Positions 1-6,012 of a stretch of DNA of 6,904 nt are shown piece after piece. The notes beneath the pieces are model-generated. The model was not told the DNA's origin and made no database searches. It saw only the letters and a program-made list of their open reading frames with translations. Origin of the DNA: Flavobacterium sp. UBA807 (lineage in GTDB: Bacteria > Bacteroidota > Bacteroidia > Flavobacteriales > Flavobacteriaceae). Location of the stretch: contig DBIH01000181.1 of NCBI GenBank assembly GCA_002296885.1, positions 1 to 6,904 of the forward strand. Direction: 5' to 3'. The stretch's first letter is position 1; every line of letters begins with the position of its first letter. A program made the position numbers and the translations under genes.

Positions 1-600
1 ATGGATGTTTTGGATTTGATGAAACGCGAACCAAAAATCTGTAACTACATTGATATTCCACTGCAACATATTTCAGACAACATACTAAAATCAATGCGTC
101 GCGGAACTACAAAAGAAAAAACAACCAAACTTTTGAAAGAATTCCGTGAAGCTGTTCCCGGAATGACCATAAGAACAACTTTAATTGTTGGTTATCCTGG
201 TGAGACCGAAGAAGATTTTCAAATCATGAAAGACTGGGTTCAGGAAATGAAGTTTGAAAGACTGGGTTGTTTTGCTTATTCTCATGAAGAAAACACGCAT
301 GCTTATTCATTAGAAGATGATGTTCCTGATGATGTTAAACAAGCACGAGCTATGGAAATCATGGATATTCAATCGCAGATTTCATGGGATTTGAATCAGG
401 AGAAAATTGGACAAACCTTTAAGTGCATCATCGATAGAAAAGAAGGTCAGCATTTCATCGGAAGAACTGAATTTGACAGCCCTGATGTAGATAATGAAGT
501 CTTAATCGATGCCTCTAAATTCTATGTAAAAACCGGAGATTTTGTCAATGTCAAAATCATTGACGCCACCGAATTTGATCTTTACGGGGAGCCTGCTTAA
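1..600 (+). CDS. rimO: Ribosomal protein S12 methylthiotransferase RimO, C-terminal part (5' end outside window)
   Basis: RimO is a cytoplasmic radical SAM enzyme that adds a methylthio group to a conserved aspartate of ribosomal protein S12. Only the last 199 residues are present. Full-length members are about 435-440 residues, so the ATG at position 1 is almost certainly an internal methionine, and the N-terminal UPF0004 domain and Cys cluster lie upstream. Visible family signatures are IPLQHISDNILKSMRRG (residues 19-35), the IRTTLIVGYPGETEEDF stretch (57-73) of the radical SAM barrel, FAYSHEENTHA (91-101), and a C-terminal TRAM domain (about 137-199) containing GRTEFDSPDVDNEV. The SPDVDNEV wording favours RimO over its paralogue MiaB. 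The stop is TAA followed at once by an in-frame TAG. The last four bases overlap the convergent barrel gene, and no terminator hairpin is visible after the stop. Confidence 0.95.
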   Translation: MDVLDLMKREPKICNYIDIPLQHISDNILKSMRRGTTKEKTTKLLKEFREAVPGMTIRTTLIVGYPGETEEDFQIMKDWVQEMKFERLGCFAYSHEENTHAYSLEDDVPDDVKQARAMEIMDIQSQISWDLNQEKIGQTFKCIIDRKEGQHFIGRTEFDSPDVDNEVLIDASKFYVKTGDFVNVKIIDATEFDLYGEPA

Positions 601-1463
601 TAGCTGAAACTTATACCGGCAATTAAAAAGTTTTTACCGAAATCCTTGGTGTTTTTGGTTGCAGCATTATGAACATAGTTTAGCCAAAGCGGCATTGTAA
701 ATCCATTTCCTAAATCTATTTCTTTAGTTGCTTTTATTCCTAAATTGCAAAAAGAAACCTTATCATAATCGGCAAAATTATAATAGGCAGCCTTGTTATT
801 TAAAACTGCTCCAACGACAGGATCAAGTTCTATATTCTGCAACCATTTGACAGTAGATTTTTCAAAAGGCGTTAATGTATAACCCAACTCAATATAAGTC
901 GTAAAATTTCGCTTTGGATTTTCTCCATTGTCGTCATACCGAAAATCATTTCCGGCAACCAAAGTGCTTATTGTAGCATTGAATGGGTATTTGTAACCAT
1001 CCGAAAAATCGAAATACAACATTGCATCAACAGTCTTTACACCATCTTTACCATAATTAAAGAATCCATTGTCAACTCCCTCAACCCTGCTAACCGATGG
1101 CCAATAATAATCCCAAAGTTGAAATTGCAAAAAGTCGTTGATTTGATACATAGCGTAAAAATCAATTTCCTGATAACCTTTGTAAATAGCTCCATCTGAA
1201 TACGAATAATCTTTTTGGAAATTGGTTGTACCCCAAAAACCAAATGTCAGTTTTGGTGTTGCTGTATATTCTATTGTTGGCTGCACCGATACATAATCCC
1301 CACCCCAACACTGTCCACGCCACAAATAACGACTGACAATATCAAGATTAAGTTTCAACTTTTTTTCTTTTACAATATTGGTACTATCCGCTTTCGGTTT
1401 ATCTTCCTGAGAAAAAACTGAAACTGAACAAACCAACAAAAAAAACAAAAAACTATATTTCAT
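597..1463 (-). CDS. Secreted outer-membrane beta-barrel protein, TorF/TIGR02001-like putative porin
   Basis: This 288-residue protein has a Sec signal peptide (residues 1-18 or 19, hydrophobic core FLFFLLVCSVSV, predicted cut near F-S-Q). A short charged linker follows, and then alternating polar and aromatic strands to the end. The segment DIVSRYLWRG (41-50), followed by a strand ending GFWGTTNF (75-82), resembles the opening of the TIGR02001/Gcw_chp putative porin family. The C-terminus, GISFSY, ends in an aromatic residue as expected for a BAM-inserted barrel. The likely location is the outer membrane. The role is probably diffusion or uptake of a small solute, but the substrate cannot be read from sequence. 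The start codon lies 11 nt inside the end of the upstream kinase gene, with an AGAGG stretch directly before it, suggesting translational coupling. The Cys at residue 12 is in a poor lipobox context (LLVC), so a lipoprotein is unlikely. Family assignment is by motif resemblance only. Confidence 0.8.
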   Translation of the reverse strand: MKYSFLFFLLVCSVSVFSQEDKPKADSTNIVKEKKLKLNLDIVSRYLWRGQCWGGDYVSVQPTIEYTATPKLTFGFWGTTNFQKDYSYSDGAIYKGYQEIDFYAMYQINDFLQFQLWDYYWPSVSRVEGVDNGFFNYGKDGVKTVDAMLYFDFSDGYKYPFNATISTLVAGNDFRYDDNGENPKRNFTTYIELGYTLTPFEKSTVKWLQNIELDPVVGAVLNNKAAYYNFADYDKVSFCNLGIKATKEIDLGNGFTMPLWLNYVHNAATKNTKDFGKNFLIAGISFSY

Positions 1464-3561
1464 TCCTCTTATCTTTATTCAGATAAATATCAATCAGTTC
1501 AAACAATCTTTCCCTATTAAGAGGTTTTGTGATATAATCGGTAAAACCTGCTTCTTCAATTTTTATTTTATCATCCGATGAAGAATAAGCTGTTTGAGCA
1601 ATTATAGGAAGTGCCGGGCGTATTGGCTTGATTTGTTCAAACGCTTCAAAACCATTCATAATCGGCATTTTGATATCCATCAATACCATATCAATATTTG
1701 GATTATTAAGGCAGATATCAACAGTTTCCTGACCATTGACAGCTCTAATGATTTTGTAATTTTTATTCTGCATCATCTTTTGGAATAGCAGGAAATTGAT
1801 GTTATCATCTTCTGCAATCAGAATTGTCTCTTCCTCTGTTTTAGCCGTTTCAACATTATTGATTGGCTTTACGGAAATGTGCTCTACTTTCGAATATTGT
1901 AGTGGGATTGAAAAATAAAATGTCGAACCTTCGCCAATTTTTGACTCCAGACTAATTGTCCCGCCAAGTAAATCGACGTATGCTTTCGAGATGGCTAACC
2001 CCAAGCCTAATCCTCCAACTTTTATAGAAATATCGCTGTCAACACGCTTGAATCGGTCAAAAATGTTTTTATGGTTATCCTCATCAATTCCCAGACCTGT
2101 ATCTTTTACGGTAAAATGGATTAATTCATTTTTTTCATCGACTTCAAAACCAAAAGTAACCGAGCCTTTCTCTGTAAACTTGAGTGCATTTGTCAACAAA
2201 TTAATGATTACCTGTTTCAGTTTTATATCATCGGTTATGATATTGAACTGTGCTGGGGATTTAGGCTGTATTAATTTAAAATCGATGTCTTTGTTCTGAA
2301 TCGTAACTTTAACCGTTTCATATAATTCGCCCACAAGCGAATCTAAATTGACAATCGTTAGGTTAGGAACAAGTTGATTCGAATCAATTTTTGACATTTC
2401 AATCAAATCATCGATAATGCCAACAAGATTTTTTCCGCTTTTCTCAATAACATTAAGGTATTCCAGCTTTTCGTTTTCACTGATTTTTGTATTAATAATT
2501 AGTTCCGTGAAACCATTGATAGCATTCATAGGCGTTCGTATCTCATGCGATAAATTGGCCAAAAAGGAAGATTTTAAACGGTCGCTTTCTTCAGCTTTTA
2601 TTCGTGCATTGATCAGCTCAACTTTCTGATTATTGTTTTCTTCAAATAATGCTCCAATGTAGCTAAACTCTCCTGTGGTTTTCTTGAGTTCTTTGATAGC
2701 CCTTCGGTTCCCGGTTTCCAATACTCGTCTGATTAAATCCAATGGATAATAAACCAGTTTTCGGGTATAAATCAAATTAATCAGAAGGTTGATAATAAAT
2801 GCTACAATAATGATGTATAATATCCTGATGGCATTCTCAAAATAAACTTCAAAACTCCTTTTAAATAAAAGCTCGCCAACAAATTGATTGTCGAAATCTG
2901 TCAGTTTGTATAATGCTGAAATTTCATTCTTGTGTTTTGGAAAAACTACATTAGTATCGGTAAACATTATCGCTGAGCTGGTCAGTTTTTCTAAGTTTTT
3001 AATAAACTTAATATCCATAAGACGCACAACGAAGAAATAACCCGAAGTTGGGGTCTTGTTTTTTAACGGATCGTTTGATGCATGAATGGCCGCTCCTGTA
3101 ACCTCAACAATTCCCTCCGGAATTTTCATGTAGAATTTATTTACCCCGATTTTATCTAATAACTCCATTTCCTTTTTCGGGATGAAATCAATAGTCCTAA
3201 TCTTTGGTGTTGGCGTCCTTATGATAAAATTCTTGTCTGCATCATACGCTCCCAGATAATCGGCGGCATAAATTTCCAATTCGTTACCAATGGTTTCGTT
3301 ATACCACTTGGCATTTTTTGTTTTGATAAAATTTACAAATTCGTCCCAGTTTGTATCATTGTTTATGGCTACAAGTATGGGTTTTGAATTGACTTCAAGA
3401 AGTTTTGTCACCTCATGGTTGAACTGCTCTATTGAGTTTTCATAAACCTGTTTTTCTGCTTTTTTTGTATAGTAGAAGAGTGCAAAATAGAGAAGTATAA
3501 AGAATATACTCGAAGAAAATATCAGCCAAAGTATTTTGGGGAACGTCTTTTTAACTTTCAT
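1453..3561 (-). CDS. Membrane-bound hybrid sensor histidine kinase with CHASE4-like periplasmic sensor and C-terminal receiver
   Basis: The 702-residue protein has TM1 at about 10-31, a periplasmic domain at about 35-243, and TM2 at about 246-265. The periplasmic part resembles CHASE4: NNDTNWDEFV (67-76), KWYNETIGN (85-93), then a strand and turn reading YLGAYDADKNFI (102-113). A degenerate HAMP-like linker follows (P273, GEF at 297-299) with a coiled helix to about 330. HisKA carries LSHEIRTP with phospho-acceptor H339. HATPase_c has an N box (N454, N458), G1 DTGLGI (487-492), F box (500-505) and G2 GLGLGL (517-522). The receiver (about 579-695) has the acidic pocket E584/D585/D586, acceptor D629, T657 and K679, so every catalytic residue looks intact. 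There is no DNA-binding output domain and no HPt domain, so this is not a one-piece HTCS regulator. The signal must pass to a partner encoded elsewhere or act through the receiver itself. The ligand is unknown. The gene overlaps the downstream barrel gene by 11 nt. Confidence 0.93.
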   Translation of the reverse strand: MKVKKTFPKILWLIFSSSIFFILLYFALFYYTKKAEKQVYENSIEQFNHEVTKLLEVNSKPILVAINNDTNWDEFVNFIKTKNAKWYNETIGNELEIYAADYLGAYDADKNFIIRTPTPKIRTIDFIPKKEMELLDKIGVNKFYMKIPEGIVEVTGAAIHASNDPLKNKTPTSGYFFVVRLMDIKFIKNLEKLTSSAIMFTDTNVVFPKHKNEISALYKLTDFDNQFVGELLFKRSFEVYFENAIRILYIIIVAFIINLLINLIYTRKLVYYPLDLIRRVLETGNRRAIKELKKTTGEFSYIGALFEENNNQKVELINARIKAEESDRLKSSFLANLSHEIRTPMNAINGFTELIINTKISENEKLEYLNVIEKSGKNLVGIIDDLIEMSKIDSNQLVPNLTIVNLDSLVGELYETVKVTIQNKDIDFKLIQPKSPAQFNIITDDIKLKQVIINLLTNALKFTEKGSVTFGFEVDEKNELIHFTVKDTGLGIDEDNHKNIFDRFKRVDSDISIKVGGLGLGLAISKAYVDLLGGTISLESKIGEGSTFYFSIPLQYSKVEHISVKPINNVETAKTEEETILIAEDDNINFLLFQKMMQNKNYKIIRAVNGQETVDICLNNPNIDMVLMDIKMPIMNGFEAFEQIKPIRPALPIIAQTAYSSSDDKIKIEEAGFTDYITKPLNRERLFELIDIYLNKDKRNEI
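1464..1470 (-). promoter_or_regulatory. Purine-rich RBS-like stretch before the barrel start, inside the kinase 3' end
   Basis: The minus strand reads AAGAGGA immediately before the barrel ATG, within the last codons of the kinase gene. The purine run resembles a Shine-Dalgarno core but sits only about one base from the ATG, closer than the usual 5-9 nt. Flavobacteria depend little on Shine-Dalgarno pairing, so its use is uncertain. Its place inside the upstream gene fits translational coupling by terminating ribosomes. Confidence 0.35.
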
Positions 3562-3593
3562 TCTTATATCAACAATTTGTTTTGTTTAGCAGC

Positions 3594-3601
3594 TAAAAAT
3601 A
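3594..3601 (-). promoter_or_regulatory. Weak candidate -7 box for the hybrid kinase gene
   Basis: On the minus strand the bases read TATTTTTA, one mismatch from the Bacteroidota -7 consensus TAnnTTTG. The box would give a leader of roughly 25-30 nt before the kinase ATG. The nearest upstream TTG is only 14 nt away, closer than usual, so the -33 element is poor. The rest of the 112-bp gap (3562-3673) is very AT-rich and shows no convincing terminator for the radical SAM gene. The kinase could therefore be served by this weak promoter or by readthrough. Confidence 0.25.
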
Positions 3602-3673
3602 TGTTAAAAAAACATCAATAACTAAAAGTTGAATAAAAACAATAAACAAGTTATTAAGAATTATATAGAATCA

Positions 3674-5860
3674 TTACACAGTCAACAAACCAAATTCTCT
3701 TAAAGTATTTATTGGTTTTGAATACCAGAACAATTCAAAATTTTCAAATTGTTTTTCAAAATCATTTTTCAGATGTGAAAATGTAGGGGCTTTTTCATTA
3801 GAAACTCTGGCTGATTCGAGTGTTTGTATAAGCCAGTCCGCTTTTTCTTTTTCAAGTGAGATTTCAAAAGTTTCCCTTTTGTCATGAAAAATCAGTTGCA
3901 TCATTTCCCATGAATTTCCTTTTTTTGATTTTGTAAAAGCTTCCGTTAATGGCTTCCCTCCCAGCCAGATGATTTTCGAAGTAGGTTTTATATTAAAATT
4001 CCCTTCCCGCTCAAGACATGAAACAATATAATCCGATGGAATTGTGGTATGCGGAATTTTGAAATCAAACCAATCCTGAAGCTCGTAATCAAAGCCTATT
4101 CCGTGCATAAAATTGAATAACGACTTTTTTAATCCGAAACTGAATTTGTTGTGATTGATGCCGGTTTTATCTTTGAACTGAATATCATTGTTGGCAAAAC
4201 TAATCTCGTTCATTTCAGGAATTACGCCAAATTCTTCGGGAAACATTCCAACCGGACTATGAGCAGTCATAGCAAACTGATGCCAAAAACCCGACTGTAA
4301 AACGCCTATTTCAAATAATTGCCGTACCATTTCCAAACTATCAACAGTTTCCTGAATCGTTTGTGTCGGATAACCATACATCAGATAGGCATGCACCATG
4401 ATTCCGGTTTCGGTAAAATTGCGTGTGACTTGAGCAACCTGTTCAACAGTAACTCCTTTCTGAATTAATGCTAACAATCTATCCGAAGCGACTTCCAATC
4501 CACCCGAAACTGCTATGCAGCCAGAGGCTTTAAGCAGAAAACACAAATCACGGGTAAAGCTTTTTTCGAAACGGATGTTTGTCCACCAAGTTACGGTAAG
4601 TTTGCGACGTATAATTTCTAACGCTACTTCTTTCATCAATGCAGGTGGTGCAGCTTCATCAACAAAATGAAAACCATTTTCTCCTGTTTGAGCAATTAGT
4701 TCTTCCATCCTATTAACCAGAATTGAGGCATGAATTGGCTCATATACTTTGATATAATCCAGCGAAATATCGCAAAAAGTACATTTCCCCCAATAGCAAC
4801 CATGCGCCATCGTAAGTTTATTCCAGCGACCATCGCTCCAAAGGCTGTGCATAGGATTAGCAATTTCAATGACTGAAATATAGTCGTGTAAAAGCAAATC
4901 GGAATAATCGGGAGTACCCACCTGACTTTGTTTATAATCGGATTTTGTTGAGTTATTTTTATAAACTACTTCGTTGTTTTCTAATAGAAATGTTCTTTTA
5001 AAAGACCCTTCGACTGCGTTCTGGGTAACAAAATTGTATAATAATTCAACCGGAAGTTCTCCATCATCGAGCGTTATAAAATCGAAGAATTCAAAAACAC
5101 GTTTATCTTTTAAATCACGGAGTTCCGTATTTGGAAAACCGCCGCCTAATGAAATTTTAATTAGAGGAAAATACTTTTTAATGTATTGTGCACAACGAAA
5201 AGCACTATATAAATTCCCGGGAAAAGGAACTGAAATCAATACGAGCTTAGGCTGAACTTCTTTAATTCTTTTTTCGAGAATTTGCAATGAAATGGCATCA
5301 ATATAAGTTTGCTCATTCTGCAAATAAGCATAAAATTCGTCAAACGAATTGGCACTTCTTCCCAAGCGTTCGGCATAACGGCTAAAACCAAAATTCTCGT
5401 CGATGCATTCTTTGATGAAATCTGACAAATCTTCGAGATATAACGTTGCCAGATGTTTTGCTTTGTCCTGCATTCCAATTGAACCGAATGCCCATTCCAT
5501 ATCATCCAACTGTTCAAAACGGGAAGCTTCAGGAAGAAAGTTTCCCGAACAGATCTGCCTTGCCAGGGTTTGATTTTTGCCCTGCAGGAACTCAATTACA
5601 ACATCAACAGTACTGACATATGCTTCACGAAGCGAATAAATCCGTTGCAAATTATAATCTTCCAACAGCAGATTATCTGCCTGTTCAAAAACTGAAGTCA
5701 GTCCCTGTTTTGAAAAAAGTTCCAAAATCACTTCGATACCCAAATCCATTTGGAAAGAGGTAATGTCTTTGGTATTCAAAAAACCTTTTAAATAAGCCGT
5801 TGCTGGATAAGGTGTATTGAGTTGGGTGAATGGTGGAGTTATGAGAAGAATATCTTTCAT
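3674..5860 (-). CDS. B12-binding-domain radical SAM enzyme of unknown substrate
   Basis: The 728-residue cytoplasmic protein has the layout of cobalamin-type radical SAM enzymes. A first Rossmann strand and loop (DILLITPPF, 3-11, then NTPYPATAYLKGFL, 15-28) is followed by a mostly helical insert (about 42-200). The rest of the B12-type fold comes next (PKLVLISVPFPGN 204-216, LGGGFPNTEL 238-247, LDDGELPVELL 264-274). The radical SAM barrel starts near 345. Its cluster cysteines are C355, C360 and C363, a C-X4-C-X2-C pattern rather than the usual C-X3-C-X2-C; the codons were checked directly. Later barrel motifs are SGGLE (452-456) and YGYPTQT (495-501). A C-terminal region (about 555-728) matches nothing I recognise. 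No DxHxxG cobalamin ligand motif is present, as in many members of this class, so B12 binding is plausible but unproven. The ATG is supported by the strand-1 sequence beginning at once and by a -7 box just upstream. The substrate and pathway cannot be inferred from neighbours. Confidence 0.88.
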   Translation of the reverse strand: MKDILLITPPFTQLNTPYPATAYLKGFLNTKDITSFQMDLGIEVILELFSKQGLTSVFEQADNLLLEDYNLQRIYSLREAYVSTVDVVIEFLQGKNQTLARQICSGNFLPEASRFEQLDDMEWAFGSIGMQDKAKHLATLYLEDLSDFIKECIDENFGFSRYAERLGRSANSFDEFYAYLQNEQTYIDAISLQILEKRIKEVQPKLVLISVPFPGNLYSAFRCAQYIKKYFPLIKISLGGGFPNTELRDLKDKRVFEFFDFITLDDGELPVELLYNFVTQNAVEGSFKRTFLLENNEVVYKNNSTKSDYKQSQVGTPDYSDLLLHDYISVIEIANPMHSLWSDGRWNKLTMAHGCYWGKCTFCDISLDYIKVYEPIHASILVNRMEELIAQTGENGFHFVDEAAPPALMKEVALEIIRRKLTVTWWTNIRFEKSFTRDLCFLLKASGCIAVSGGLEVASDRLLALIQKGVTVEQVAQVTRNFTETGIMVHAYLMYGYPTQTIQETVDSLEMVRQLFEIGVLQSGFWHQFAMTAHSPVGMFPEEFGVIPEMNEISFANNDIQFKDKTGINHNKFSFGLKKSLFNFMHGIGFDYELQDWFDFKIPHTTIPSDYIVSCLEREGNFNIKPTSKIIWLGGKPLTEAFTKSKKGNSWEMMQLIFHDKRETFEISLEKEKADWLIQTLESARVSNEKAPTFSHLKNDFEKQFENFELFWYSKPINTLREFGLLTV

Positions 5861-5879
5861 CTAATGCTTTATCGAAAAA

Positions 5880-5887
5880 CAAAATTA
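5880..5887 (-). promoter_or_regulatory. Candidate -7 box for the radical SAM gene
   Basis: The minus strand reads TAATTTTG, an exact match to the Bacteroidota -7 consensus TAnnTTTG, ending 20 nt before the radical SAM ATG. Transcription starting 5-7 nt downstream would leave a leader of about 13-15 nt, which is plausible. No TTG or TTTG is seen at the expected -33 distance, so the call rests on the -7 box and its placement. Confidence 0.5.
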
Positions 5888-5957
5888 CTCTATATTTTTT
5901 ATGATGTCATGGATTTGCTGAATTTTATTGGACTGCATTGCATAGGGAACTAAATTA

Positions 5958-5992
5958 TTTGTCAGGGCATTAAAAAATAATCTTTATTTTTG
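5958..5992 (+). promoter_or_regulatory. Candidate promoter for the secreted beta-propeller gene
   Basis: A TTTG at 5958-5961 and TATTTTTG at 5985-5992 match the Bacteroidota -33 (TTTG/TTG) and -7 (TAnnTTTG) elements. The spacer is 23 nt, at the long end of what is accepted. The -7 box ends 20 nt before the ATG at 6013, giving a short leader of about 14 nt. This mirrors the box on the opposite strand that faces the radical SAM gene. The rest of the 152-bp divergent region shows nothing else convincing. Confidence 0.5.
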
Positions 5993-6012
5993 TTTGCTAT
6001 GTGAATTTTAAG

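Noticed and set aside
624..636. Inverted repeat TAAAAA-G-TTTTTA just after the rimO stop, considered as a terminator
   Set aside because: The stem has only A-T pairs and a one-base centre, so no stable loop can form. The sequence also encodes the C-terminal strand of the barrel protein.
1428..1430. Cysteine at residue 12 of the barrel protein as a lipoprotein acceptor
   Set aside because: The residues before it (LLV) do not fit a lipobox, which needs a small residue at -1. The signal peptide core continues past the cysteine, and the rest of the protein is a barrel.
1991..2299. A 102-residue plus-strand open frame opposite the kinase ATP-binding domain
   Set aside because: It is antisense to conserved HATPase_c codons and its length is explained by the constraints of that gene. 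No start signal or family resemblance was seen.
1453..3561. The kinase as a one-piece HTCS polysaccharide regulator of the Bacteroides type
   Set aside because: It lacks the Y_Y_Y/beta-propeller sensor repeats and the AraC-type output domain. No SusC/SusD pair or glycoside hydrolase lies nearby.
3601..3615. ATGTT-AAAAA-AACAT inverted repeat in the gap before the kinase gene, considered as an operator or terminator
   Set aside because: A five-base A/T-rich arm is expected by chance in DNA this AT-rich, and there is no second copy or GC stem to support function.
3620..3630. AACT-AAA-AGTT hairpin with a nearby T run on the minus strand, as terminator of the radical SAM gene
   Set aside because: A four-base stem is too weak, and the T run is separated from it by seven bases, so it does not form an intrinsic terminator.
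5236..5595. A 119-residue minus-strand open frame inside the radical SAM gene
   Set aside because: It lies entirely within a well-supported gene on the same strand in another frame, has no recognisable motifs, and its composition looks like an out-of-frame translation.
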